Of a DNA stretch of 64,000 nucleotides, positions 1 to 8,611 are shown piece after piece. Source of the stretch: Bacteroides cutis (GTDB taxonomy: Bacteria > Bacteroidota > Bacteroidia > Bacteroidales > Bacteroidaceae); the NCBI RefSeq assembly GCF_900241005.1, contig NZ_OEST01000001.1, forward strand, positions 310,001-374,000, read 5' to 3'. The position numbers were made by a program, and so were the translations under genes. How positions within the stretch are numbered: position 1 is the stretch's first letter; each line of letters starts with the position of its first letter. The notes beneath the pieces are model-generated. The model ran no database searches. It was not told where the DNA came from and saw only the letters and a program-made list of their open reading frames with translations.

Positions 1-1
1 G

Positions 2-64
2 CAAGAAGATCGGGTGAAAAAAGGCTGGTTTCCTAAGAACCCTAAACGTACTTATAAATTCTAA
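2..64 (+). CDS. C-terminal end of an unidentified protein (partial)
   Basis: Reading from base 2 gives about 20 codons ending QEDRVKKGWFPKNPKRTYKF and then TAA at 62-64. The basic, proline-containing end looks like a real C-terminus, and the frame closes about 90 bases before the tRNA. The gene body lies outside the window, so the family cannot be named. Only the open frame supports the call. Confidence 0.35.
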   Translation, partial: QEDRVKKGWFPKNPKRTYKF

Positions 65-157
65 AATAGAAGGTCATCCGTATTTTTATCAGAAACACTT
101 GCATATTTCAGTAGAAAATACTACTTTTGCCCCCGCTATCCGAGAGATGGATACACC

Positions 158-231
158 GGACTTGTAGCTCAGTTGGTTAGAGCAACAGACTCATAATCTG
201 GAGGTCCCTGGTTCAAGCCCAGGCTGGTCCA
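158..231 (+). tRNA. tRNA with anticodon CAT (tRNA-Met, or Ile2 if modified)
   Basis: The cloverleaf can be read directly. The acceptor GGACTTG pairs with CTGGTCC with one T-T mismatch. The D arm is GCTC-loop-GAGC. The anticodon loop CTCATAA carries CAT at positions 34-36. The T arm is CCTGG-TTCAAGC-CCAGG, and the discriminator is A. No CCA is encoded. Elongator Met and lysidine-modified Ile cannot be told apart by eye. The 3' half is repeated in degenerate form at 19433-19474, so this gene is the likely integration target of the neighbouring element. Confidence 0.93.
205..222 (+). other. Left attachment core inside the tRNA 3' end (candidate attL)
   Basis: The 18 bases tccctggttcaagcccag within the T arm recur exactly at 19448-19465. 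The similarity extends both ways with G-to-A differences (190-232 against 19433-19475). A tRNA T arm used as crossover point is typical of tyrosine-recombinase elements, and one such integrase lies at 16156-17766. Confidence 0.6.
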
Positions 232-235
232 CAAT

Positions 236-277
236 GAAAATCAGCAACTTACGCACAAACGTAAGTCGCTGATTTTC
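236..277 (+). terminator. Intrinsic terminator after the tRNA
   Basis: The stem 236-253 pairs with 260-277 over about 18 bp with one A/G mismatch and a six-base loop (cacaaa). It is followed by gttttg. It lies directly downstream of the tRNA and probably ends its transcript. Confidence 0.7.
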
Positions 278-281
278 GTTT

Positions 282-316
282 TGCGAAAACAATGCGAAAA
301 CAAAAGGTTTGAGTTT
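282..316. repeat. Left end repeat with two gcgaaaac units
   Basis: The block contains gcgaaaacaatgcgaaaac and continues aaa-n-ggttt-n-agtt. The same block with two mismatches lies at 19297-19331 in the same orientation, just inside the other end of the element. Two 8-mers separated by 3 nt near both ends suit integrase or excisionase arm sites. Alternatively the repeat itself is the true attachment core. Confidence 0.6.
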
Positions 317-385
317 CACATTATTACAAATAGAATATTAGTTAATCTCTGTGATATTTTATTTGTTATTGGGTAGAATTTGATG

Positions 386-1339
386 TTATTCAAGTCCAAG
401 TCGCTTTTCTAATTCTTGAATGTGATCATTCACTCTGCGTTTTCGTGTATCTTCCGAAACAAATTTATCACAATATACTTTCATGTTGCCACAAACAGAA
501 AAGCAAACAGATGAAATGAAGAGTGTTATTGGTTTTATCAATTCTTGCTTTTCTTCATAAACAGCTCTTTTCGTTGCGTGTGACAACTCTCCGCGATAAC
601 AATACATTATGTCAATAAGAGAATCAAAATTCAGTTCTTTGTGTTTATCGGTGCATTCCTGTTTAATCTCTAAATACAAATCATAGTTCCGCTCTTTAAT
701 CATGCTTATTGTCGATAATACAGCATATTTAAGCATGTTAGATTTCTTAAAATTCTGTTTTTGCTCTCCAGAAAATTTACCCTTTGCAAAACAATATTCT
801 AAAATCATGTAAAAATGAATATAAGCAGAAATATAATCTAGTTTGTCTAGATAGCTATTAGCTTCTCGAAAGAAATTATATGGAACTTTGGCTTCTGGTA
901 TAAATGTTTTATCAAGCATTAGTTTAGAGAAATTGTCACTAGTAATTAATACCTTTTTCTGTTTGTTTAATGATTTTCTCATAGAAAACAATAACTCGTT
1001 TTTAGCCTTGTCTGTCCATGATAAGTCTAAGTATTCATTATAATAGACTTTCATTATGCCATGTTGAAATCCACCATAAACTTCTATATTACGAAATATA
1101 TCAAGCATCCTACTGTCAAGGTATTTGTCCACATTCATGGTAAATGATTTGTTTTCTCCATTTTTAGACAATTCGACTAAATCTGAATGCTCAATACTAA
1201 TCTCTTTGGAAACAGATAACATGTACATTCCGCCCTCAAGATATAAACTAATTTTATGTAAACAATATAATATCTGTACTGGCTCTTTCAGTGCAAAGTT
1301 TCCATCAATAATTGTTTTGGCAGTAAATATAATATTCAT
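386..1339 (-). CDS. HEPN-like protein, candidate RNase effector beside the RM operon
   Basis: I start this 317-residue protein at the ATG at 1339 (MNIIFTAK). The open frame runs further upstream but would then overlap the divergent regulator and its promoter. The N-terminal two thirds match nothing I recognise. The C-terminal third is helical and carries YRGELSHA, an R-x4-H arrangement (R249, H254) like the catalytic motif of HEPN ribonucleases. It sits head to head with the XRE gene, about 106 bp apart, and beside a type I RM operon. PrrC and RloC anticodon nucleases, which have HEPN catalytic domains, are also linked to type I RM, but no NTPase motif is seen here. Codon use is very AT-rich, which fits recent transfer. 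The HEPN call rests on one short motif. Confidence 0.6.
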   Translation of the reverse strand: MNIIFTAKTIIDGNFALKEPVQILYCLHKISLYLEGGMYMLSVSKEISIEHSDLVELSKNGENKSFTMNVDKYLDSRMLDIFRNIEVYGGFQHGIMKVYYNEYLDLSWTDKAKNELLFSMRKSLNKQKKVLITSDNFSKLMLDKTFIPEAKVPYNFFREANSYLDKLDYISAYIHFYMILEYCFAKGKFSGEQKQNFKKSNMLKYAVLSTISMIKERNYDLYLEIKQECTDKHKELNFDSLIDIMYCYRGELSHATKRAVYEEKQELIKPITLFISSVCFSVCGNMKVYCDKFVSEDTRKRRVNDHIQELEKRLGLE

Positions 1340-1419
1340 ATAGCCTATCTGATTTAAATATTCGAGTGTAAAGTTAATAAATTTATTTCCAAACAATAAC
1401 GAAAATGAAAAATAATCAT

Positions 1420-1427
1420 TATTTTTG
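1420..1427 (+). promoter_or_regulatory. Promoter -7 box for the XRE-hsd operon
   Basis: TATTTTTG matches the Bacteroides -7 consensus TAnnTTTG and ends 18 nt before the ATG at 1446. No convincing -33 TTTG is seen at the usual spacing. It lies in the gap between the divergent HEPN-like gene and the regulator. Confidence 0.45.
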
Positions 1428-1445
1428 CAATCAAAAGATGCAATA

Positions 1446-1673
1446 ATGGAAGACGTAAACAGAATTAAACTCGTTTTAGTAGAGAAAAAACGTACCAGCA
1501 AATGGCTTTCAGAACAAATGGGGGTTAATCCATCAACTGTGTCAAAATGGTGTACAAACACATCGCAGCCAGATATAACCAGTTTGCTAAGGATTGCAGA
1601 TTTGTTGGAAGTAGATATTAAAGAATTGATAGTTCGCGAGTATAAATCATATATATTGTCTCAAAAGGCATGA
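1446..1673 (+). CDS. XRE-family helix-turn-helix regulator of the RM operon
   Basis: This small protein of 75 residues starts MEDVNRIKLVLVEKKRTSKW and is a single Cro/CI-type helix-turn-helix. The recognition part reads WLSEQMGVNPSTVSKWC, followed by LLRIADLLEVDIKELI. I chose the ATG at 1446 over an upstream TTG at 1425 because the latter lies inside the -7 box. Its stop overlaps the hsdR start as ATGA (1670-1673), so the two are probably translationally coupled. By analogy with controller proteins of RM systems it probably tunes hsd expression, which is inference from position. Confidence 0.85.
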   Translation: MEDVNRIKLVLVEKKRTSKWLSEQMGVNPSTVSKWCTNTSQPDITSLLRIADLLEVDIKELIVREYKSYILSQKA

Positions 1674-4600
1674 AGCAGTTTTCTGAAGCGACTCGGGTAC
1701 AGATGCCTGCAATGGTTCATCTTACCCGAATAGGATATACTTACTTTGGTAAGCTGAGTGAAGATAAGAACGGCACAGTCTATGACGGTGACACGAATAT
1801 TCTTTTACCTGTTTTTGAGCAACAATTCAAAAAGCTGAACCCTGGTCATGAGGGTGAATGGATGCAAGTACAGAAAGACATCCGCAAAGAATTGAATGAT
1901 GATGACCTTGGACGTGGTTTTTACAACCGCCTTAAAGCCGTATCTCCTGTAAAACTGATAGACTTTGACAATATCGGAAACAATACCTTCCATTTTACAG
2001 CAGAGTTTACTTGCAAGAACGGTCAAGACGAGTTCCGACCAGACATTACCCTGTTTGTAAATGGTCTGCCTCTTTGCTTTGTAGAAGTAAAGAAACCAAA
2101 TAATCATGGTGGTATGCTGGCAGAAAGCGCACGGATGAACAAAGAGCGTTTCCCGAATAAGAAGTTCCGTCGCTTCATCAATATAACCCAACTGATGATT
2201 TTCAGTAATAATATGGAATACGATGCGTTGGGTGGTATCGTACCCATACAAGGGGCTTTCTATTGTACAGGCGCACGCACTTATTCTCCATTCAATTGCT
2301 TCCGTGAGGAAAACCCAAGCGGCCAGAAAATTGCTCCATACCATCATGATTATCCATATAAGGAGATTGACAAAGCTGTGGAAAAGAAAATACTGTCTGA
2401 TTACAACTGTCAAGTAATCCATACCAGCCCTGAATATCAAACTAATCTCGACGTCAATACACCCACTAATAGGATATTGACTTCTATGTGTTCTCCAGAA
2501 CGTTTGCTGTATATTATTAAATATGGTATAGCATACGTAAGAATGGAGCGAGAAGTAGATGGTAAGATTGAATCTACCGACCAAAAGCATATCATGCGTT
2601 ACCAGCAATTGTTTGCATCATTGGCTATTTGTAAGAAACTTGCCGAGGGAATAAAATCAGGAGTTGTTTGGCATACACAAGGTAGTGGAAAGACAGCTTT
2701 GTCTTATTATCTGACCTATATTCTCAACGACTTCTATTCTAAGCAGAACAAGGTCGCCAAATTCTATTTCATTGTTGACCGCCTTGATTTGTTGGAGCAA
2801 GCCACACAGGAATTTGAAGCCCGTGGACTGGTGGTTTCAACTGCTAACACAAGGACGGAACTGATGGAGCAGTTCCGCAGCAACCAAGCACAACAAGGAA
2901 CAAGCGGCCAAGCTGAAATTACAGTCGTGAATATACAACGCTTTGCAGAGGATAAGGAAAAAGTACGCATCAATGATTATGCTACAAATCTGCAACGTAT
3001 CTTCATTCTCGACGAAGCACACCGTGGCTATAAGCCCGGTGGGTGTTTTCTTGCCAACCTTTTTGATGCGGACACCGATGCAATAAAGATAGCCCTCACG
3101 GGTACTCCGTTGTTAAAAGAGGAACGTGCAAGTTGCAAGGTCTTCGGCACTTACCTGCATACCTATTATTATGACAAGTCCATTGCAGACGGTTATACGC
3201 TGAAAATCATTCGTGAAGATATAGAAACATCCTACAAAGAGCGACTTTCGGACGTGTACGACAAGCTGGACACATTGGTGCAAAAGAAAGACATCCGCAA
3301 ATCGGAAATCATAGAGCACCCCAGCTATGTGAACGAGTTGGCTCACTATATCATGAAGGACTTGAAAGAGTTTCGTAAGATACAAGGAGATGATACATTA
3401 GGCGGTATGGTCATCTGCGAAACCAGTGAACAAGCAAGACGGCTTTATGATGTATTCCAAGAGGAGTGGCAGAAATACCAACCAAAGCCTATCAAGATTA
3501 AGCTCCCTGACGGGACGTTTGTGGTAGGTGAACCCGAAGTGGATTACAAGTCAAAGTATAGACCACTGAAAGCCGGAATCATTCTCCACGACACAGATGA
3601 CAAGGAAACCAGAAAACAGATAGTCAAGGATTTCAAAAAGAATATGACCGTGGACATCCTTATTGTCTTCAACATGCTATTGACTGGTTTTGACGCACCT
3701 CGTTTGAAGCGTTTGTATTTCGGTCGTAAGTTGAAAGACCATAATCTACTTCAAGCCATTACCCGTGTAAATCGTCCATATCCCGGAATGCGTTACGGAT
3801 TTGTCATTGACTTTGCCGACATTAAACGTAACTTCAAAGAAACAAACGAGGCTTATCTGCAAGAGTTGAATCGTTTTAACGATGTGGATGAGACTGGTGA
3901 CGGCAATGCCACAGACACTTTCACTCAAGTGATTGAGGACAAGGACGAGATTGTGGCACAAATGAAAAAAGTACGCCAGACCCTCTTCGATTATTCCTAC
4001 GATAATGCGGAAGAGTTTTCTTCGGAGATTTCCACGGAAGAAGACAAGGCTGTTCTGCTTGACCTAAAACAGGCTTTGGAATCTGCGAAAAATATGGCAA
4101 ACCTCGTGCGTACTTTCGGCGATGAGGACATGAAGGAACAATTCGCCAAACTTGAAATCACGAAGTTGCCTCAGTTGCTTTCCGAAGTGCAAAGGCGTAT
4201 CAGCATCATCAACCAGAAGGAAACTTTTAGCATAGGTGATGAAACAAAGACACTTATTAATGAGGCGATGATGGATATAGAGTTCACCTTCTCTAAAATA
4301 GGACAGGAAGAAATGCGCCTTATTTCAGGCGGAGCGGAGCTGAAAGAGAAATGGCAACGCACCATTGCTTCGTTTACCCAGAACTTCGACCAAGACGATC
4401 CTGAATTTATGTCGCTGCGTGATGCTTTTATGGAACGCTTCAAGGAGCATGGCTTTGTGATTGACAGCATAGCCAAGTTCAACGAAGAGACTCAGGCTTT
4501 GGATGAAATTATAACCCGTTTACAGGACTTGCAAAAACGAAATAATGCTTTGGTAAAGAAATATAAAGGGGATGAGAAGTTTGCCCGAGTACACAAGCGC

Positions 4601-4900
4601 ATCCGTGAAGTGAACAGAGAAAGAGAAATGCATGGAGGGAAGCCTATACTTGCTTTGCTTGATGAAGAAATTATGGTTGTCCTCAATATGATTAAAGAGG
4701 ATATTGATGGTAAAGTGTATGACCGCAATAACATTCTAAAAAAGGATGCTTATTTTGGACGTACAGTAATGGCAGCTATTAGTGGAAGCATAAATGGCAT
4801 TGTAAACTTGGACCCTAATCCAGAAGATTATAAGTTCATCCAGCAACGAATTTCACAACAATACATCAACCAATATAATGCCACATACGGCTTAGCATAA
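1670..4900 (+). CDS. hsdR: Type I restriction endonuclease subunit R
   Basis: This 1076-residue protein is the ATP-dependent translocase and nuclease subunit of a type I restriction complex. Order of parts: an N-terminal PD-(D/E)XK nuclease (P124-D125 and EVKK at 139-142, within LCFVEVKKP), then a superfamily 2 helicase core with Walker A QGSGKT (about 337-342), the DEAH box LDEAH (D448-H451), motif III ALTGTP, and motifs V/VI LTGFDAPRLK and QAITRVNRPYPG. The helical C-terminal part should contact the methylase. Length is typical for the family and no interruption is seen. It overlaps the upstream regulator by 4 nt, and hsdM follows after 12 nt. The enzyme cuts unmethylated DNA at sites chosen by HsdS, so its activity depends on the state of the invertible hsdS locus at 8006-9224. 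Confidence 0.97.
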   Translation: MKQFSEATRVQMPAMVHLTRIGYTYFGKLSEDKNGTVYDGDTNILLPVFEQQFKKLNPGHEGEWMQVQKDIRKELNDDDLGRGFYNRLKAVSPVKLIDFDNIGNNTFHFTAEFTCKNGQDEFRPDITLFVNGLPLCFVEVKKPNNHGGMLAESARMNKERFPNKKFRRFINITQLMIFSNNMEYDALGGIVPIQGAFYCTGARTYSPFNCFREENPSGQKIAPYHHDYPYKEIDKAVEKKILSDYNCQVIHTSPEYQTNLDVNTPTNRILTSMCSPERLLYIIKYGIAYVRMEREVDGKIESTDQKHIMRYQQLFASLAICKKLAEGIKSGVVWHTQGSGKTALSYYLTYILNDFYSKQNKVAKFYFIVDRLDLLEQATQEFEARGLVVSTANTRTELMEQFRSNQAQQGTSGQAEITVVNIQRFAEDKEKVRINDYATNLQRIFILDEAHRGYKPGGCFLANLFDADTDAIKIALTGTPLLKEERASCKVFGTYLHTYYYDKSIADGYTLKIIREDIETSYKERLSDVYDKLDTLVQKKDIRKSEIIEHPSYVNELAHYIMKDLKEFRKIQGDDTLGGMVICETSEQARRLYDVFQEEWQKYQPKPIKIKLPDGTFVVGEPEVDYKSKYRPLKAGIILHDTDDKETRKQIVKDFKKNMTVDILIVFNMLLTGFDAPRLKRLYFGRKLKDHNLLQAITRVNRPYPGMRYGFVIDFADIKRNFKETNEAYLQELNRFNDVDETGDGNATDTFTQVIEDKDEIVAQMKKVRQTLFDYSYDNAEEFSSEISTEEDKAVLLDLKQALESAKNMANLVRTFGDEDMKEQFAKLEITKLPQLLSEVQRRISIINQKETFSIGDETKTLINEAMMDIEFTFSKIGQEEMRLISGGAELKEKWQRTIASFTQNFDQDDPEFMSLRDAFMERFKEHGFVIDSIAKFNEETQALDEIITRLQDLQKRNNALVKKYKGDEKFARVHKRIREVNREREMHGGKPILALLDEEIMVVLNMIKEDIDGKVYDRNNILKKDAYFGRTVMAAISGSINGIVNLDPNPEDYKFIQQRISQQYINQYNATYGLA

Positions 4901-4912
4901 ATAGAAATTATC

Positions 4913-6574
4913 ATGTCTGATATAAAAGAAAAAACATTAAAGCTCATTGACGGACTGAAAGCCACATGCCAGTCTTACGGCATGGGTAACGATGGTAACG
5001 AATATAAGATAATCACTCAGGTGTTTCTCTATAAATTCCTGAATGACAAGTTTGGCTATGAACTGAAAAACGCTAAAAGCGATATTGCCAGGAAACTGAC
5101 AGGGGATGTGAAATGGGAAACGGCATACGAGAATCTTTCGGATGATGAGCGTATGCTTATCCAAAGTGCCATTTCTCCAGATGTGCCGATGCTCGAACCC
5201 TATCACCTGATTGCTAATCTTTGGAACCAGCAAGGTAAAGGGGACTTCGATACCATCTTTGATTCCACAATGACAGACATTGCGGAGCAAAATGCGGATA
5301 TATTCTCCACGCAGACCACGGCCAATACAAAGATTCCTTTGTTTGAGGCTTTGACACCGTTTGTGACCGACACAGCACAACGTGCGCCTTTTGCCCGCGC
5401 TTTGGTAGATAAACTCGTAAACTTCTCCTTTGAGGAAGTATTTGCACAAAATTACGATTTCTTCTCCAGCATCTTTGAGTACCTGATAAAGGACTACAAT
5501 ACAGCCGGAGGTGGTAAGTATGCAGAATACTATACCCCTCATGCTATTGCCACTATTATGGCTCGTCTTTTGGTGGGAGACAATGCCGACCTGCATAGTA
5601 TGGAATGTTATGACCCATCAGCAGGAACAGGTACACTTCTTATGGCACTCAGTCACCAGATTGGTGAAGACCGTTGTACTATCTTCTCGCAGGATATTTC
5701 TCAACGTAGTAATAAGATGTTGAAACTTAATCTGTTACTCAACGGGCTTGTCTCTTCGCTTGATAATGCCATTCAAGGCGACACTCTTGTCAATCCTTAT
5801 CATAAGAGTGATGATGGGCAACAGTTACGACAGTTTGATTTCGTGGTCAGCAATCCACCCTTCAAAATGGATTTCTCAGATACAAGAGAAAAGATAGCTG
5901 CCATGCCAGCACGTTTCTGGGCAGGAGTTCCAAACGTGCCTGCCAAGAAAAAAGAATCAATGGCAATCTATACTTGCTTCATTCAACATGTTATCAACTC
6001 ACTGAAAAAGACGGGTAAAGGTGCGATTGTCATCCCGACAGGATTTATCACAGCTAAAAGTGGTATTGAAAACAAGATACTTCACAAGATAGTAGATGAA
6101 AAAATTGTGTATGGTTGCGTTTCCATGCCAAGCAATGTGTTTGCCAATACGGGTACGAATGTAAGTGTTCTGTTCTTTGACAAGTCTGCAACCTCAGATA
6201 AGGTTATCTTGATTGACGCCAGCAAATTGGGTGAGGAATACAAAGATGCCAACGGATTAAAGAAAGTACGTCTAAATGACGAAGAGATAGAAAAGATTGT
6301 CGGTACATTCCAACGAAAGGAAGCTGTGGAGGATTTTTCTGTAGCCGTTACTTACGATGAAATAAAAGAAAAGGGATATTCTCTCTCAGCCGGACAATAT
6401 TTCGACATAAAGATTGATTATGTAGATATTACTGAGGACGAGTTTAATGCTCGTATGGCAAATTACAAACAAACGCTTTCCGAGCAATTTGCAGAAAGTC
6501 ATCGGCTGAAAGAAGAAATCATGAAACAGTTGGATGCTTTGCATTTCAACGCAAATGTAGGTAACAATGAGTAA
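4913..6574 (+). CDS. hsdM: Type I restriction-modification DNA methyltransferase subunit M
   Basis: This N6-adenine methyltransferase of 553 residues has an N-terminal helical HsdM_N region followed by the catalytic domain. The SAM-binding motif I reads DPSAGTGTLL (D234-L243) and is preceded by GKYAEYYTPHAIATIMARLL. The catalytic motif IV is NPPF (314-317) in FVVSNPPFKMDF. The C-terminal part, with coiled-coil character, should bind HsdS. The reading frame is intact and of normal length. It overlaps the next gene by 8 nt (6567-6574), which indicates one operon. Two HsdM and one HsdS form the methylase, and HsdR adds restriction. Confidence 0.97.
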   Translation: MSDIKEKTLKLIDGLKATCQSYGMGNDGNEYKIITQVFLYKFLNDKFGYELKNAKSDIARKLTGDVKWETAYENLSDDERMLIQSAISPDVPMLEPYHLIANLWNQQGKGDFDTIFDSTMTDIAEQNADIFSTQTTANTKIPLFEALTPFVTDTAQRAPFARALVDKLVNFSFEEVFAQNYDFFSSIFEYLIKDYNTAGGGKYAEYYTPHAIATIMARLLVGDNADLHSMECYDPSAGTGTLLMALSHQIGEDRCTIFSQDISQRSNKMLKLNLLLNGLVSSLDNAIQGDTLVNPYHKSDDGQQLRQFDFVVSNPPFKMDFSDTREKIAAMPARFWAGVPNVPAKKKESMAIYTCFIQHVINSLKKTGKGAIVIPTGFITAKSGIENKILHKIVDEKIVYGCVSMPSNVFANTGTNVSVLFFDKSATSDKVILIDASKLGEEYKDANGLKKVRLNDEEIEKIVGTFQRKEAVEDFSVAVTYDEIKEKGYSLSAGQYFDIKIDYVDITEDEFNARMANYKQTLSEQFAESHRLKEEIMKQLDALHFNANVGNNE

Positions 6575-7700
6575 AGGATTGACCATCATAGATAAGGACT
6601 ACACCCAGTGGGTAGAAGACCTTAGTGTGCGTTATCGCCAAAGTCAAACCAAGGCTGCAGTAAGAGTAAACCGAGAACTGCTCAAGTATTATTGGGAACT
6701 CGGCCGAGATATAGAAGAAATGCACGTTGAAGAACGTTGGGGACAGAGTGTCATTAAAAATCTCTCTGTGGATTTGCAACTCAAGAACCCAAACTCAACA
6801 GGACTTTCACGTACCAACATCTACTATGCAAAGAAATTTTATTTGCTTTATTCCCAATACCTAAAAGTTGTCCCACAAGCTGTGGGACAATTGGAGGATG
6901 AAAATGCTCCACAAGTCACGGAAGATTCCTCTGAAGTTGTCCCACAAGTTGTGGGACAATTAGAAGAAATGCTTTTTTCCATACCTTGGGGGCACCACCG
7001 TTATTTGATTGACAGGTATGGAACTGAACCTGAAAAGGCTTTCTTTTATGTTAAAAAAACCATGAAAGAGGGTTGGAGTCGTGATGTGCTTCTCAACTTT
7101 ATGGACTCAGGGTTATATGAACGAGAAGGCAAGGCACTAACAAACTTCACCCGAACATTACCGGACGAAGCAAGCGATCTCGCACAAGAACTGACGAAAG
7201 ACCCTTACAATTTTGCCTTTACAGGAATCACAAAACCCTACAACGAGCAGATTCTTAAAGATGCTTTGCTGGCCAATATATCGCAATTTTTATTGGAACT
7301 CGGCACGGGATTCGCCTACGTTGGAAAAGAATATCGGCTTCAAATCGGGCAAAAGGAAAAGTTCATAGATTTGCTTTTCTACAACATAAATTTGTCATGT
7401 TATGTGGTAATTGAAGTCAAAATCGGCGAGTTTGACTTTCAAGACTTGGGACAGTTAAGCGGTTATGTTGTTGCATGCAACCATATCCTTAAAAAAGAAG
7501 GACGAGACAATCCAACAATTGGTTTGCTCATTTGTCGTCAAAAGGATTCATTACTTGCGCAATACGCATTGGAGGGAAGTAATCTTCCTTTAGGAATATC
7601 TGAATATGAGTTATCTAAACTCTATCCAGAAAAGGTGGATGGAACAATACCAACGATTGAAGAGATAGAAGCAAAATTGGGCAATAAAGATAAAAGTTGA
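6567..7700 (+). CDS. DUF1016 / YhcG-type PD-(D/E)XK nuclease
   Basis: This 377-residue protein has an N-terminal DUF1016_N helical domain (YTQWVEDLSVRYRQSQTKAA... YYWELGRDI) and a C-terminal nuclease-like domain. KFIDLLFYNINL and YVVIEVKIGEF supply the D and E-x-K residues of a PD-(D/E)XK site. Between them lies the family hallmark FSIPWGHH. Such proteins often accompany type I RM operons in Bacteroidetes, and their exact role is not settled. Between the two domains the protein repeats VVPQ(A/V)VGQLE twice, each copy encoded by a near-perfect DNA palindrome (6868-6890 and 6937-6959). It overlaps hsdM by 8 nt and precedes a small gene by 9 nt. Confidence 0.9.
   Translation: MSKGLTIIDKDYTQWVEDLSVRYRQSQTKAAVRVNRELLKYYWELGRDIEEMHVEERWGQSVIKNLSVDLQLKNPNSTGLSRTNIYYAKKFYLLYSQYLKVVPQAVGQLEDENAPQVTEDSSEVVPQVVGQLEEMLFSIPWGHHRYLIDRYGTEPEKAFFYVKKTMKEGWSRDVLLNFMDSGLYEREGKALTNFTRTLPDEASDLAQELTKDPYNFAFTGITKPYNEQILKDALLANISQFLLELGTGFAYVGKEYRLQIGQKEKFIDLLFYNINLSCYVVIEVKIGEFDFQDLGQLSGYVVACNHILKKEGRDNPTIGLLICRQKDSLLAQYALEGSNLPLGISEYELSKLYPEKVDGTIPTIEEIEAKLGNKDKS
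6868..6959. repeat. Two palindromes inside the DUF1016 gene
   Basis: Arms ttgtcccaca and tgtgggacaa, separated by three bases, occur at 6868-6890 and again at 6937-6959. The copies differ by one base in the spacer. Both are in frame and encode VVPQ(A/V)VGQLE. Confidence 0.85.
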
Positions 7701-7709
7701 AAGAAAAAT

Positions 7710-8009
7710 ATGATAGATTATGATAAAATAACCGAATATATGACCACTATGGGATTGAATGCGAACGGTGGTTTTCAGTTGTCTGCATTTGCGATAAATG
7801 AAATGTTAGGCAATCATTACTCTATATCCGAAAAAGACTTGCACGATGGTGTAGAATGGCTAAAAGCTAAGATGAAAAAAGAAGTTGAAGAAAATCCATA
7901 TTGGACTACAGAGCATAAAGAAGATGTAAAAAATGGACAAGAATACTTTTTGAATTGCTTTGAACATGAAGCCAAATCATATCTAAAAAATCAAAATAGA
8001 TTATTATGA
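7710..8009 (+). CDS. Small hypothetical protein in the RM operon
   Basis: This protein of 99 residues begins MIDYDKITEYMTTMGLNANG. It is charged and apparently soluble, with no signal peptide or membrane segment. I do not recognise its family. It starts 9 nt after the nuclease gene, and its stop overlaps the hsdS start as ATGA (8006-8009), so it is very likely co-translated with hsdS. The position between hsdM and hsdS suggests an accessory part in the RM system, but no catalytic motif is visible. Confidence 0.75.
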   Translation: MIDYDKITEYMTTMGLNANGGFQLSAFAINEMLGNHYSISEKDLHDGVEWLKAKMKKEVEENPYWTTEHKEDVKNGQEYFLNCFEHEAKSYLKNQNRLL

Positions 8010-8611
8010 TTTTGACGAAATATAAATTGGGAGAAATCCTTGATGTTACAAGAGGTGCAAGTCTCAGTGGCGAGTATTACGCCACTGAGGGTGAATATAT
8101 CCGTCTGACTTGTGGCAATTTCGACTATCAGAACAACTGTTTTAAGGAGAACAAGTCCAAGGACAATCTTTATTATGTCGGAGACTTCAAATCTGAGTTT
8201 CTAATGGAAGAGGGAGATATTATTACCCCTTTGACAGAACAGGCAATAGGCTTGCTTGGTTCTACTGCCATTATTCCTGAAAGCGGCAAATACATACAAA
8301 GTCAAGATGTAGCAAAGATTATCTGCAAGGAAGACTTGTTAGATAAGGATTTCGCATTTTATCTCATATCCTCCGCCCTCGTTAAGCAACAGCTAAGTGC
8401 TGCTGCCCAACAGACTAAAATTCGTCACACTTCACCTGATAAAATCAAGGATTGCACAGTGTGGATTCCCGAATTATCTGAGCAAAAACGCATCGGTAAG
8501 TTATTGCGCTCCATTGACCGCAAGATAGAACTTAACCGAGCGATAAATCAGAATTTACCGATACTTGGCCATTCATCAGGAGAGGCAAAAGTTCGTTACG
8601 CTGTTTTGTGA
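8006..8611 (+). CDS. hsdS: Type I RM specificity subunit, N-terminal half (split by inversion)
   Basis: The first about 150 residues form one target recognition domain (YKLGEILDVTRGASLSGEYY... IKDCTVWIPELSEQ). It is followed by the conserved helical spacer EQKRIGKLLRSIDRKIELN and INQN (residues 180-183). There the homology ends: the last about 18 residues (LPILGHSSGEAKVRYAVL) are merely antisense of the C-terminus of the opposite half gene. A normal HsdS has two recognition domains and about 400-450 residues, and this one has 201. The break coincides exactly with the inverted repeat 8543-8557. Inverting the segment up to 9218 would join this half in frame to LEAMAKQLYDYW and restore a full HsdS. 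As it stands it may be inactive or act as a homodimeric half subunit. Confidence 0.88.
   Translation: MILTKYKLGEILDVTRGASLSGEYYATEGEYIRLTCGNFDYQNNCFKENKSKDNLYYVGDFKSEFLMEEGDIITPLTEQAIGLLGSTAIIPESGKYIQSQDVAKIICKEDLLDKDFAFYLISSALVKQQLSAAAQQTKIRHTSPDKIKDCTVWIPELSEQKRIGKLLRSIDRKIELNRAINQNLPILGHSSGEAKVRYAVL

Noticed and set aside
1805..2608. 267-residue minus-strand frame inside hsdR
   Set aside because: Antisense shadow of a conserved enzyme; no start signals.
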